From NCBI GenBank assembly GCA_020845635.1, contig JADLFI010000042.1:124001-188000 (forward strand): a DNA stretch of 64,000 bases, in the 5' to 3' direction. Under the pieces are notes generated by a model, which did no database searches, was not told the origin of the DNA, and was given only the letters and a program-made list of their open reading frames with translations. Below, one piece after another: positions 36,201 to 44,774 of this stretch (positions within the stretch are counted from its first letter, which is position 1; every line of letters starts with the position of its first letter). This stretch comes from Bacteroidia bacterium. GTDB lineage: Bacteria; Bacteroidota; Bacteroidia; UBA4408. Position numbers and translations under genes: made by a program.

Positions 36201-39147
36201 TCAAGTCTCGGATACCACCGTATTTGATGAAAGCAATAATGTGTTTACCATTAATTCCAGCGTTAGCCAAATAGAAATTATTCAAGCCAATGGGGGGGAA
36301 GTGTTAAGTGGCGGACTTAATTATAGTTTTCAATGGAGCTCGAGTTTTGTGTCGGGTAATTTTAAAGTACAACTTTCCACCAATAATGGAAGTTCGTGGA
36401 TAACATTGGCCAACAACGTGGTTAATTCAGGATATTTTAACTGGCTGGTACCAAATTTTGATAAAGATAGCTGCTTGCTTAAGGTCAGTGATGCACTAGA
36501 CACAACAATTTTTGATGTAAGTGACGGAATGTTTAGCATTGCACAAACTATCCCTTCAATAACTAACATAACTCCCGGGGGAGGCGAAATTTTAACAGCA
36601 GGTAGTTATGTACCTATTACTTGGAATAGCGTATTGGTGCCTTTGGTAGATATTTTATTTTCTAGCGATGGTGGTAATACTTACACTACCATAATTACTA
36701 ATTTAAATAATATTAATTACTTCCATTGGCTTGTACCAACAGTAGTTTCAACAGATTGCAGGATTAAAGTTAGAGCTGCCGGCAACAGCAATTTGTTTGA
36801 TGTTAGTCAAGCTAACTTCAGTATCATACAGGGAACTCCATTTATTTCTGTTGTACAACCCAATGGAGGAGAAAGTTTTATACAAAATACCGCAGGAAAC
36901 ATTATCAAATGGAGCGGTTCGGGCATTGGTTCTATTATAAAACTGGAATACTCTGCCGATGGAGGTGTAAGTTGGAATACTATTATCAATTCCTTTGCCT
37001 CTGCCAATAACATGTATTATTGGTTTACACCAAATATCATTTCTAGTCAATGCTTGGTTAAGGTTACAAGTGTTTCTAATCCGGCCTTATTTGACATAAG
37101 TGATGCTGAATTTAGCATAGGAGCTTCAACACCAACTTTAACTGTTGTTTCTCCTAACGGAGGAGAGTATTTGAATCAGGGATATTGGTTTAACATTACA
37201 TGGAATCGATATAATGTTCCATTGATTGACCTCAGTTTTAGTGATGATAACGGAACTACATGGAATCCTTTAATTACAGGAGTTAATGCCGATAGTTATT
37301 ATTGGAATGTCCCTAACATATCTTCAACACAATGTTTAGTAAAAGTAGAAAAAGCCGGTACAGGTACTCCTTTAAACGATATTAGTGATGCTGTGTTTAC
37401 CATTGGACCTGCATTACCTAACAGTAATACTTTACATATTGACTCCATAGTTTCGATACCTTTTTGTAAGTTAGATACTTTCTATGTCTACTACACAGCT
37501 AATGGTACTTACAATGCAGGTAATTCGTTTGATGTTCAGCTATCAGATAGTGTTGGAAATTTTAATAATGCTACTCTTATTGGGCATATATTTTCAACAG
37601 CAAATAGCGGTGTAATACCTTGCATAGTGCCTACTACAATTGGAAATGGTATTGGTTACAGAATAAGGATTCAATCAAGCAACTTACCAGCTACTAGTAT
37701 TGATAATGGCTTCGATATTATAATAAATAGTCCTCAGTTCGACTTTGCGGCAAACCAGCTTATTAAATATTTACCGGACGGAGCTGTAACCTTTTTTGTA
37801 ATCCCTCCACAAAGTCCTACCGCTACCTACAGTTGGGATTTTGGTGATGGTGCCACATCTACTAGTGCGCAACCAACACATAATTATTCTACCATCGGTA
37901 AATTTGATGTAAGTTTAACCATTGAAGATGCCGGTTGTATTGTTTCGGTTGATAAAACCAATTACATAAGAGTAGAACAATTATTTCCAAGCTATTCAAT
38001 AAATACCAATACTTTGGTAGATATTACTGACGTATCGATGCTTACACCCGATACTGCATTAATGACTTTAAGAGATGGAAGTTGTATTCGATCTTTTGAT
38101 GGAGGACTTACTTGGACACCACTAGTTACCGGATTAACTGCAGGTGTTGATACTTTACTCTCGTGCGATGTATATCCAAATATATGGAGAGTAGTAGGGT
38201 CTAATGGGAAAATATTAGAATCGCAGGATAACGGGCAAAGTTGGATACCTATGAATAGTAATACTACACAAAGAATGTATGGCGTTGCAACTTTTGATAA
38301 CAACAAAGCTTTTGCTGTTGCCGATTCAGGAGTAATTGTTAATTATGATGGTAATCAATGGACACAACAAAATACCGGAATAACTACACGCTTTTGGGAT
38401 GTTGCTGTTGATAAATCATCTCCTGCGGGCAATGCCTACGCTGTTGGTGGGGCAGGAGTAATTTTTAAGTATGATGGAACAAACTGGAATCCACAAGTGT
38501 CCGGTATCTCGGTTTCTTTATTCGGAACAAGTGTTATAGGAAATGATACGGTTTATGCCGTTGGTGGAGTTAATCAAGGGATTATCTTAAAAACTACTGA
38601 CGGAGGGCAAAATTGGAACACAGTTTTAAGTGGTGTAGATGTTAGCTTTAGAAGTGTTACCGGAATAGCTGATACGGCCTGGGCCAGTGCTACTGATGGA
38701 ATTGTTTATGAAACCAGAGATGGAGGGTTAAGCTGGGTAAGGTATAGTACCGGAAATACTCTTAATAATAATGGAATTGCTTTCAAGAAATCAAAAGGAT
38801 TAGTAGTAGGAACCAATGGACACGGAAGAGCCTTTGGTTTACAAACACCGCCAGATACAACATTGAAAGTAAAACAAAAATTTTATGCGCCTGATCAACT
38901 CATCTTATTCCCAAATCCGGCACAACACCTCATTACACTGAAAGGTAAATTTGATAAATCAACCGAAGTTTATTTCTCTATTAAAGACATTGAAGGAAAA
39001 GAAGTGATGACTTTACCTAAGCAAATTATTACTAATGGGGTTCTTAACTATAGTTTCAATACCGATAAATTAAGTAATGGTATTTACTTTGTATTTGTTA
39101 ATGATGGAATTAATTATTTTGTTAAACGATTAGTAATATCGCGTTAG
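33259..39147 (+). CDS. Giant T9SS-sorted multidomain surface protein with Ig-like repeats
   Basis: A 1,962-residue secreted protein; the signal peptide ends LLAQ. Domains in order are: five repeats of about 93 residues (21-490), each starting near PNGGE and containing a W-S/T strand, EYSxDGGxxW, W-x-VP and CLVRV; a fibronectin III-like domain (about 493-587, ATTYYWKVVPKS); a CUB-like domain (about 594-709, YDKLTIYDGVDVNAP); seven more repeats (about 713-1383); a beta-rich spacer; a PKD domain (about 1495-1573, YSWDFGDGATSTSAQPTHNY); a YCF48/BNR propeller (about 1583-1864); and a type A T9SS sorting domain (about 1883-1962). The repeats resemble the Ser/Thr-rich Kre9/KNH-type Ig fold. The likely role is adhesion or matrix building, by inference. 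It has its own promoter and terminator. Confidence 0.9.
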   Translation: MKKVLFLAIFIVLKVNLLAQQIVVTYPNGGEVLVANSNNYIMWTDASLPQVKLEYSTNGGSSWNFIDFATSFSGNGFYTWSVPNILSTNCLVRVTNSANNSDYDVSNNPFEISAPYITLYYPNTFQYFAVGDSEEIAWSAPGVDFIDIEYSIDGGSTFIPIASNVDASLGQYTWGPIPNTPSSNCRVRLKQSSNALINDMSDYDFSIENPFITVDYPDGGESFIINTGEYIEWSSAGVSAVNIEYSTDGGVNWVSLATNISTVWYWWEPIPNTPSSNCKVRVTDANNPQLSDESDGEFSIEGGSITLYSPSGGSSYAIGTTCQVWWDSQGISDVLIEFSSDSMATWSTVISNYTTPDYYDWIVPNVISDKCFIKVSNSNDLSVYGINDQPFSISTPTLTLLSPNGGETLQSGNTFYLTYDIFGIDSVEIDYSIDGGNSWISIGTHVYTYDGVNYFSWVVPNTPSNNCLLRVTDEATGLITDVSDFPFAIVFGGLPTCANGFFPPDGITSYSRNPILTWYSPITPIQVDAYDLYFGTNSTPPLYQDSIVNTSIAIQNLLPATTYYWKVVPKSVNGDATGCVINSFTTSAANEYNMDNQTENTCSGTFYDFSGPWLDYSSEEDYTKTFFPTTAGQVLKFDFDIFETEQSYDKLTIYDGVDVNAPIIGTYSGVNGPGAVVATNPQGALTFLWHSDYTFNLPGWSASISCVSPGTQTITLMSPNGGESWIGNTSKTISWIAQNITNVDLQYSIDSGNTWLTIATNLVNTGSYNWQVPLPASTNCFVKVISSNNPAVFDVSNARFEIQYVPIYIDLISPNTAQTFLIGTNTTIYWQSMFVSSVNIEYSIDAGNSWLSIISGLATSDGNNYYSWTIPATPSNLCLVRVSDATNPAINDFSQSAFYIVEPYLEVFSPNGGEVLNGNTYTTITWKGYLNTNAVKIQYSNNNGFSWNTIASNIYHINGNTNYYSWFVNNTNSNNCRVKVSQVSDTTVFDESNNVFTINSSVSQIEIIQANGGEVLSGGLNYSFQWSSSFVSGNFKVQLSTNNGSSWITLANNVVNSGYFNWLVPNFDKDSCLLKVSDALDTTIFDVSDGMFSIAQTIPSITNITPGGGEILTAGSYVPITWNSVLVPLVDILFSSDGGNTYTTIITNLNNINYFHWLVPTVVSTDCRIKVRAAGNSNLFDVSQANFSIIQGTPFISVVQPNGGESFIQNTAGNIIKWSGSGIGSIIKLEYSADGGVSWNTIINSFASANNMYYWFTPNIISSQCLVKVTSVSNPALFDISDAEFSIGASTPTLTVVSPNGGEYLNQGYWFNITWNRYNVPLIDLSFSDDNGTTWNPLITGVNADSYYWNVPNISSTQCLVKVEKAGTGTPLNDISDAVFTIGPALPNSNTLHIDSIVSIPFCKLDTFYVYYTANGTYNAGNSFDVQLSDSVGNFNNATLIGHIFSTANSGVIPCIVPTTIGNGIGYRIRIQSSNLPATSIDNGFDIIINSPQFDFAANQLIKYLPDGAVTFFVIPPQSPTATYSWDFGDGATSTSAQPTHNYSTIGKFDVSLTIEDAGCIVSVDKTNYIRVEQLFPSYSINTNTLVDITDVSMLTPDTALMTLRDGSCIRSFDGGLTWTPLVTGLTAGVDTLLSCDVYPNIWRVVGSNGKILESQDNGQSWIPMNSNTTQRMYGVATFDNNKAFAVADSGVIVNYDGNQWTQQNTGITTRFWDVAVDKSSPAGNAYAVGGAGVIFKYDGTNWNPQVSGISVSLFGTSVIGNDTVYAVGGVNQGIILKTTDGGQNWNTVLSGVDVSFRSVTGIADTAWASATDGIVYETRDGGLSWVRYSTGNTLNNNGIAFKKSKGLVVGTNGHGRAFGLQTPPDTTLKVKQKFYAPDQLILFPNPAQHLITLKGKFDKSTEVYFSIKDIEGKEVMTLPKQIITNGVLNYSFNTDKLSNGIYFVFVNDGINYFVKRLVISR
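33318..34730 (+). repeat. Ig-like repeats 1-5
   Basis: Five diverged in-frame units of about 280 bp, with anchor PNGGE-type codons near 33340, 33613, 33903, 34182 and 34460. Copies 2 and 4 have lost the exact PNGGE. DNA identity between units is modest, so this is an old protein repeat rather than a recent DNA duplication. Confidence 0.85.
35395..37405 (+). repeat. Ig-like repeats 6-12
   Basis: Seven in-frame units of about 290 bp, with anchors near 35406, 35692, 35980, 36282, 36568, 36854 and 37149. Each has the EYSxDGGxxW-like, VP and C-x-V(K/R)V positions, although units 9 and 10 are the most diverged. Confidence 0.85.
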
Positions 39148-39175
39148 TATAATAGATGAAATATAAGGAAGAACT

Positions 39176-39207
39176 ATAAAGGGTAGATATTTTAATCTAC
39201 CCTTTAT
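39176..39207 (+). terminator. Hairpin terminator after the giant protein gene
   Basis: A perfect 13-bp stem ATAAAGGGTAGAT/ATCTACCCTTTAT encloses a 6-nt loop, 28 bp beyond the stop codon. The T-run is short (TTTAT), so termination may be partial. Confidence 0.7.
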
Positions 39208-39250
39208 GGTTTATAAAACCTTTGATTCTATTAATCAGAGAAATTATTTC

Positions 39251-39281
39251 TTTGATTTCAAAAATACTTGTCTTAGGTTTG
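39251..39281 (+). promoter_or_regulatory. Sensor-gene promoter (TTTG-N19-TAGGTTTG), predicts leaderless mRNA
   Basis: TTTG at 39251-39254 and TAGGTTTG at 39274-39281 are spaced by 19 bp. The A of the ATG is the sixth base after the box, so transcription should start at or next to the start codon. Confidence 0.7.
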
Positions 39282-39286
39282 TAAAT

Positions 39287-42200
39287 ATGAATAGGCTATT
39301 CATTATATTATTTTTTACCCTGATTATTCCGCAAACTGTTTGTGGGCAGGGCAATAGTTTGTTAAGACAATTTTTGCCAAAAGAATATGGGGGGCTTGAC
39401 CAAAATTGGAGTATTGTTCAGGATAATGATGGGCTAATATATATCGGGAACAATATGGGATTGCTTATTTATGATGGGGTGAAATGGCAATCTTTAAAAA
39501 TTAATAAATCAGCCGTTCGGAGTTTAGATAAAAGTAATAACAATGTTATATATTATGGAGCCCAAGGCGATTTTGGATATTTAGTTGCCAATAGTAATGG
39601 CACCTTAGGTTTTAAAAGCCTGGTAAATTTACTTCCCGATTCATTGAAACAATTTGGCGATGTTTGGAAAACATATTGCCTTAATAACAAAGTTATTTTT
39701 CAGACCTATGATTATTTGTTTGTATATGAAAACCAAAAGTTAAGTGTTATAGAGTCAGAAAATTTATTTCATTTTGGTTATAAAAATGGGAATGAGTTTT
39801 TTATTATAGACAGAGGAATTGGATTAAAAAAGCTGGTAGGAAACTCTCTTGAATTATTGAATAGAGGAGATTTTTTTGCCAACCTGAGAATATATGGTTG
39901 GATAAATCAAAAGAACTATTCGCTTATTGCAACCAGAGAAAGTGGAATTTTTAAAATAAGTTTAAGTAATGATGGAATTGAAAATATTGAGCGTTTTGAA
40001 ACAGAAATAGATAAAAATTTAAAGGAGGGCGAAGTTTATTGTGCCAAATTATTAAATAACGGGAATATGGCATTTGGCACCCTTTATCAGGGATTGTTTA
40101 TTACCGACTCAAATGGTAAATTATTGCAGGTTATTGATAAATTAACCGGATTGAAAAGCGAAATGATAAATGATTTTTATGAGGATTATCAAGAAGGTTT
40201 ATGGCTGGCTTTAGATATTGGTATAGCACGTGTTGAGGCCAATAGCGGGTTTAAATTTATTAATGAAGTTGATGGTTTGGAAGGAATAGTGACCTCGGTT
40301 GTTAATTTTAATGATTATTTATATTGCTCAACTAATAAAGGGCTTTTCAAAATCTCAAAAAATAAAGTACAAAAGGTTGAAAATTTTAATCAAGATATAA
40401 GGCAGTTGCTGGTTGTTGGTGAAGACAAATCAGCTTCTCTACTCATCTTAACGGAATCAGGTACCTATAAATTATCACAATCAGGGCAAATTCTCCAATT
40501 AAATAAAGAAGATGGTAGGTACATTTTACCTAGTAAATTTTATTCGGGTTATTATTATTTAGGAACTAAATCAGGTCTTTGTGTTCTGAACCTGAATGAA
40601 AATCATTTGAAAAAATATGATGAACAGGATATTTTTGAAGTAAGACGGATAGTTGAAGAAAATGATTCTATAATTTGGATAGGCACTGCCTATAATGGCG
40701 TTTATAGGATAGCAAATGCAATAAATGGAAAATATAGAACAAAACTTTATTCAACAGATAACGGACTGCCTACAGAGTTATACAATTTACCTTTTGAAGT
40801 CAATCAAAAAATTCTTTTTGGAACTTTTAGGGGAATTTATGAATATAATAAATCTTCCGATAGGTTTGAGCTATCAAATAATTTAGCACCAAACAATTAT
40901 ACTCAGAATGACCAAATATACCAAATAATTGAAGGGTACGATAACAACATTTGGTTATTTAGAACAAATGAAGAATTACATGAGTTTATTTTATTCAATA
41001 CCAAAACCGGAAGCGCTAAATTTCCGTTAAGGCGACTTGCAGAATATGATATTTATCAAACCATTTATGTAGAAAGCAAATCAATAACCTGGTTTGGAGG
41101 CACAGACGGATTATTTCGGTATGATGCTTCTATTTCAGATGTGGGGAGTATGAATTTTAAAACAAAAATTAGAGGAGTATATAGTGGAAATGATACGCTT
41201 TTTGGAGGATATTTTGAAGGAGATGAAACAAATGAAGAAGTAAGGGCTAAGTTAAATTATAACCTCAATAACATAAATTTTGATTTTGTTGGACTTAGCT
41301 TTGATAATGACAAAGAAAATGTTTACAGCTATTACCTTGAAGGGTTTGATAATTCTTGGAGTAATTGGACAAGTGAATCGAAAAAGAGTTACACCAATCT
41401 TTATGAAGGTACATACACCTTTCATGTAAAATCAAAAAATATTTATGGAAAAGAAGGAGCTGAGGACGTATATGAATTTGTTATTCTGCCCCCTTGGTAT
41501 CGTACAGGTTGGGCATATCTCTTATACACAATAGGAATAATATTATTGATTTACTTAATTACACAAATAAGCGTTAGAAGATTAAAGAGAGCAAAAATTA
41601 AACTGGAAGCTATTGTAGAAAGCAGAACTGCTGAGGTAGTTGCAGAAAAAGAGGAGGTAGAAAAACAAAAGAAAATTATAGAACTAAAAAACAAAGATAT
41701 TACCGATAGTATAAACTATGCTCAAAAAATACAGCAAGCCATACTTCCATTACCTGAAGATTTCAGCAAAGTATTTCCTAATTCCTTTATATATTTTCAA
41801 CCACGAGATATTGTAAGTGGTGATTTTTATTGGTTTTATAAACCAATAAAAAGCGAATTTAATCATGTGTATTTTGCCATGGCCGATTGCACCGGGCACG
41901 GAGTACCCGGGGCTTTCATGAGTATGATTGGAAATACTCTTTTAAATGAAATATTAAATGAGAAACAAATTTATAATACTGATGAAATATTAAATCATTT
42001 ACACAAAGAAGTGCGCGAAGTACTAAAACAAAATATAGCCCAAAACACCACTAATGATGGAATGGATATTGCCTTATGTAGGCTCAATTTAGATACTTTT
42101 GAACTTCAATATTCAGGTGCCAACAGGCCATTGTATATTTTTAAACATTTACCCAATCAAATAGAGTTTTTTGATATAAAACCCAATAAGTTTCCTATTG

Positions 42201-42475
42201 GAGGTTACCAAAATGAAGAAGCCAGAAATTTCAATGCTCATTTAATACAATTAAGCAAAAATGATACTTTCTATATATTTAGTGATGGTTATGCCGACCA
42301 GTTTGGCGGTGAGTTAAACAAAAAGTTTATGGTAAGGCGTTTGCAGAAAGAGCTTATGGCAATGCAAACCAAGCCTATGTCAACACAAAGACAATTGGTT
42401 GAAAAACTTATTATGGACTGGAAAGGCTCAAGAGAGCAGGTTGATGATATCTTAATGATAGGGGTTAGATTGTAA
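39287..42475 (+). CDS. Two-component-propeller sensor with SpoIIE/PP2C phosphatase output
   Basis: A 1,062-residue membrane sensor from the ATG at 39287 (a longer frame to 39206 lies over the terminator and promoter). The signal peptide ends TVCGQ. Periplasmic Reg_prop propeller blades follow (about 30-650; for example WSIVQDNDGLIYIGNNMGLLIYDG), then a Y_Y_Y domain (about 655-735), one membrane helix (about 742-762), a coiled coil, and a SpoIIE domain (about 835-1062) with FQPRDIVSGDFYWF and MADCTGHGVPGAFMSMIGN supplying the metal-binding Asp residues. Such proteins probably dephosphorylate anti-sigma antagonists or related targets in response to an external ligand. No partner gene is adjacent. 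Confidence 0.93.
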   Translation: MNRLFIILFFTLIIPQTVCGQGNSLLRQFLPKEYGGLDQNWSIVQDNDGLIYIGNNMGLLIYDGVKWQSLKINKSAVRSLDKSNNNVIYYGAQGDFGYLVANSNGTLGFKSLVNLLPDSLKQFGDVWKTYCLNNKVIFQTYDYLFVYENQKLSVIESENLFHFGYKNGNEFFIIDRGIGLKKLVGNSLELLNRGDFFANLRIYGWINQKNYSLIATRESGIFKISLSNDGIENIERFETEIDKNLKEGEVYCAKLLNNGNMAFGTLYQGLFITDSNGKLLQVIDKLTGLKSEMINDFYEDYQEGLWLALDIGIARVEANSGFKFINEVDGLEGIVTSVVNFNDYLYCSTNKGLFKISKNKVQKVENFNQDIRQLLVVGEDKSASLLILTESGTYKLSQSGQILQLNKEDGRYILPSKFYSGYYYLGTKSGLCVLNLNENHLKKYDEQDIFEVRRIVEENDSIIWIGTAYNGVYRIANAINGKYRTKLYSTDNGLPTELYNLPFEVNQKILFGTFRGIYEYNKSSDRFELSNNLAPNNYTQNDQIYQIIEGYDNNIWLFRTNEELHEFILFNTKTGSAKFPLRRLAEYDIYQTIYVESKSITWFGGTDGLFRYDASISDVGSMNFKTKIRGVYSGNDTLFGGYFEGDETNEEVRAKLNYNLNNINFDFVGLSFDNDKENVYSYYLEGFDNSWSNWTSESKKSYTNLYEGTYTFHVKSKNIYGKEGAEDVYEFVILPPWYRTGWAYLLYTIGIILLIYLITQISVRRLKRAKIKLEAIVESRTAEVVAEKEEVEKQKKIIELKNKDITDSINYAQKIQQAILPLPEDFSKVFPNSFIYFQPRDIVSGDFYWFYKPIKSEFNHVYFAMADCTGHGVPGAFMSMIGNTLLNEILNEKQIYNTDEILNHLHKEVREVLKQNIAQNTTNDGMDIALCRLNLDTFELQYSGANRPLYIFKHLPNQIEFFDIKPNKFPIGGYQNEEARNFNAHLIQLSKNDTFYIFSDGYADQFGGELNKKFMVRRLQKELMAMQTKPMSTQRQLVEKLIMDWKGSREQVDDILMIGVRL

Positions 42476-42523
42476 GGAAGAATATACAATAAATCGGTTT
42501 TAAGATTAATGAATAAGCACTAT

Positions 42524-43690
42524 TTATTTCTTCTTTTTTGACCCCTCATAAATATCAAACTTTAAAAATCTACATTCTAACTGTCCGTTGTAAACAATAA
42601 TCTTTTTTGATGAGTGCAGGCCTATTGACTTTGCTGCATCACGATTAGCAGTAATAATCCAGGCAGTATAACCGTTGTATTTATTCTTCAGTGTATTCCC
42701 AATTTGACTATACAGTAATTCAATATTTTCCTTACTGTTTAAACGGCCTCCATAAGGAGGATTCATGACAAGTATTCCGGGCTTGTCCGGAGGGTCTGAT
42801 TTATTAAAATCAGCTAATTGTGTTTTAATAATACTCGAAAAGCCTGCATAATTAATATTTTCTCTGGCAATAGTTAAGCTTTTTATATTATTATCCTTCC
42901 CCAATATATGAAGTTCAACTTTTAAATTCCTCTTTTTGTCAGCTTCTTGTTTAATTTGATTAAAAACGGCTAAATCAAAGTTTTTCCATTTTTCAAAGCC
43001 AAAAGAACTACGGTAATATCCCGCAGGCGTATTAGTCCCACTCATGGCAGCCTCAATAAGAAAAGTTCCCGAACCGCACATAAAATCATAAAATGGTTCA
43101 TGTATTGTCCAGTTGCTAAGTTTAATTAATCCTGCTGCCAGAACCTCGTTTATTGGTGCTTTATTAACACCTTGCCTATAGCCTCTTTGGTGTAATGAAC
43201 TCCCCGATGAATCTAATAAAACTGTAGCTTTCTCCTTAAAAATATGAACCTGTATCCTTAAATCCGGAGAATCATTATTTACAGAAGGTCTAATGCCTGT
43301 TCTGTGTCTGAAATAATCGGCAATGGCATCCTTGGCACGCATTGACACAAACATGGAATTATCAAAAGCTGATTGATTGCAGATACTGTTAATAGCTATG
43401 GTATTCTTTTCATTAATTATTTCATCCCAAGGTATATCGTAAATATCTTCGTATAGCGTATTACTATCAGATACTTCAAAGGAAGCTACCTTAATCAATA
43501 CCTTTAATGCCAAACGACTTTCATAGTTAATTTTATAAACCAAGCCCATATCGGCTTCTCCCGAAATAGCCCTATTGTAAATTTGAATGTTTTTTAAGCC
43601 AATTTCTTTCAACTCTTCGGCTAATAATTCTTCAAAACCGTAATGACATGAAACTACGATGGAGAGTGCTCCTGATAAGATATTTTTCAC
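42524..43690 (-). CDS. THUMP-domain RNA guanine-N2 methyltransferase (RlmL/YpsC-like)
   Basis: A 388-residue enzyme. Residues about 5-165 hold a ferredoxin-like/THUMP RNA-binding part (IVVSCHYGFEELLAEELKEIG, then KEKATVLLDSSGSSLHQRGYR). The Rossmann methyltransferase follows with motif I FYDFMCGSGTFLIEAAM and the catalytic NPPY in ILVMNPPYGGRL. The family methylates 23S rRNA guanine N2 (m2G2445 in E. coli by RlmL), although the second, RlmK-like domain of the E. coli protein is absent. The start is 8 bp after tatA, so both share one transcript. Confidence 0.9.
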   Translation of the reverse strand: MKNILSGALSIVVSCHYGFEELLAEELKEIGLKNIQIYNRAISGEADMGLVYKINYESRLALKVLIKVASFEVSDSNTLYEDIYDIPWDEIINEKNTIAINSICNQSAFDNSMFVSMRAKDAIADYFRHRTGIRPSVNNDSPDLRIQVHIFKEKATVLLDSSGSSLHQRGYRQGVNKAPINEVLAAGLIKLSNWTIHEPFYDFMCGSGTFLIEAAMSGTNTPAGYYRSSFGFEKWKNFDLAVFNQIKQEADKKRNLKVELHILGKDNNIKSLTIARENINYAGFSSIIKTQLADFNKSDPPDKPGILVMNPPYGGRLNSKENIELLYSQIGNTLKNKYNGYTAWIITANRDAAKSIGLHSSKKIIVYNGQLECRFLKFDIYEGSKKKK

Positions 43691-43698
43691 AAAATTAA

Positions 43699-43965
43699 TT
43701 ACTTGCTATTATCGTTAAGATGAGAATCTATTTCTTTTTGTATGTTCTGACTGGCTTTTTTCATTTCGTCAGTAACGGGTTCTGCACTTTGCTCTATTTC
43801 TTTCTTTATTCCGTCAGCAGCATCTCTAAATTCACGCATACCTTTACCTAGGCCACGCGCTAAATTGGGGATATTTTTTGAGCCAAAAAAAAGTAAAACT
43901 ACCACCAAAATGAGCATCACCTCTGAACCACCCAAATTTAAAAAAAGAAGATTGAGTAAAATCAT
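43699..43965 (-). CDS. tatA: Twin-arginine translocase subunit TatA
   Basis: An 88-residue subunit of the Tat pore, which exports folded proteins. One N-terminal membrane helix (about residues 13-28, EVMLILVVVLLFF) leads into the hinge FGSKNIPNLARGLGKGMREF and an amphipathic helix. A charged, disordered tail (KKEIEQSAEPVTDEMKK) follows. tatC is not in the window. A TACCTTTG box lies just upstream. Confidence 0.92.
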   Translation of the reverse strand: MILLNLLFLNLGGSEVMLILVVVLLFFGSKNIPNLARGLGKGMREFRDAADGIKKEIEQSAEPVTDEMKKASQNIQKEIDSHLNDNSK

Positions 43966-43985
43966 AAAATATAGTTTTCAACGTA

Positions 43986-43993
43986 CAAAGGTA
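43986..43993 (-). promoter_or_regulatory. Putative tatA -7 box (TACCTTTG)
   Basis: TACCTTTG on the minus strand is a full match to TAnnTTTG. No TTTG is seen at -33. The predicted leader is about 15 nt. Confidence 0.4.
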
Positions 43994-44121
43994 TTATTTA
44001 CTCTAAGAGTATAGTAATAAATAACTTTAAAGTTTTTAAAAATTATGAATTTGAATTATTTTAGATATGAATTATCCATTTTTTGCCTATTTTAGTCCGC
44101 TCAAATAATTACTATTAAATT

Positions 44122-44736
44122 ATGCACATAGCAATTGCCGGAAATATAGGTTCAGGTAAAACTACTTTAACTACTCAACTCTCTAAGCACTATAATTGGC
44201 AAGCCCATTTTGAAGATGCTGATGATAATCCATATTTGAATGATTTTTATGAAGATATGCAGCGATGGAGTTTTAATCTCCAGATTTATTTCTTAAACAG
44301 CCGCTTTAACCAAATTTTGGAAATTAGAAAAAGCGGTAAAAACGTAATTCAGGATCGCACCATCTATGAAGATGCATTTATTTTTGCACCTAATTTACAT
44401 AGTATGGGTTTAATGACAACCCGTGATTTTGAAAATTATTTTACCTTGTTCAACCTAATGAACACCTTAGTACAACCACCCGATTTATTAATATATTTAA
44501 GAGCATCGGTTCCAACCTTAGTCAACCAAATTCAGAAAAGAGGTCGAGAGTATGAAAATTCCATACGATTAGATTATCTAAAAAGACTGAATGAGCGCTA
44601 TGAAGCTTGGGTTTCTACCTATAATCATGGTAAACTTTTAATTATTGAAGTTGATAATCTTAACTTTGCCGAGTCTAACGAAGACCTTGGTGTTATAGTG
44701 AATAAGATTGATGCTGAAATAAACGGCTTGTTCTAA
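44122..44736 (+). CDS. Deoxynucleoside kinase
   Basis: A 204-residue salvage kinase that phosphorylates deoxynucleosides, mainly deoxyadenosine or deoxyguanosine in the bacterial family. The P-loop GNIGSGKTT is at residues 7-15. FEDADDNPYLNDFYEDMQRWSFNLQIYFL supplies the catalytic Glu and substrate pocket, VIQDRTIYED is the DR(S/T) motif, and the LID arginines lie in KRGREYE. The length fits the family. It is 38 bp upstream of the S46 peptidase gene. A TATTTTAG sequence at 44089-44096 is a near match to the -7 box. Confidence 0.92.
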   Translation: MHIAIAGNIGSGKTTLTTQLSKHYNWQAHFEDADDNPYLNDFYEDMQRWSFNLQIYFLNSRFNQILEIRKSGKNVIQDRTIYEDAFIFAPNLHSMGLMTTRDFENYFTLFNLMNTLVQPPDLLIYLRASVPTLVNQIQKRGREYENSIRLDYLKRLNERYEAWVSTYNHGKLLIIEVDNLNFAESNEDLGVIVNKIDAEINGLF

Positions 44737-44774
44737 AAAATTCCAAATCTTAATATTATTACACAAACAATTTT

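Noticed and set aside
36748-37050. Antisense ORFs of 68-104 codons within the giant repeat protein
   Set aside because: Regular repeats with few stops on the opposite strand create them. They have no start context or homology.
33318-37405. CRISPR-like or satellite DNA array suggested by regular spacing of about 285 bp
   Set aside because: The units are protein-coding, diverged at the DNA level, and lie in one continuous frame. They are Ig-like protein repeats.
39206-39286. 27-codon extension of the sensor gene to an ATG at 39206
   Set aside because: It covers the terminator of the previous gene and the promoter; the signal peptide begins exactly at 39287.
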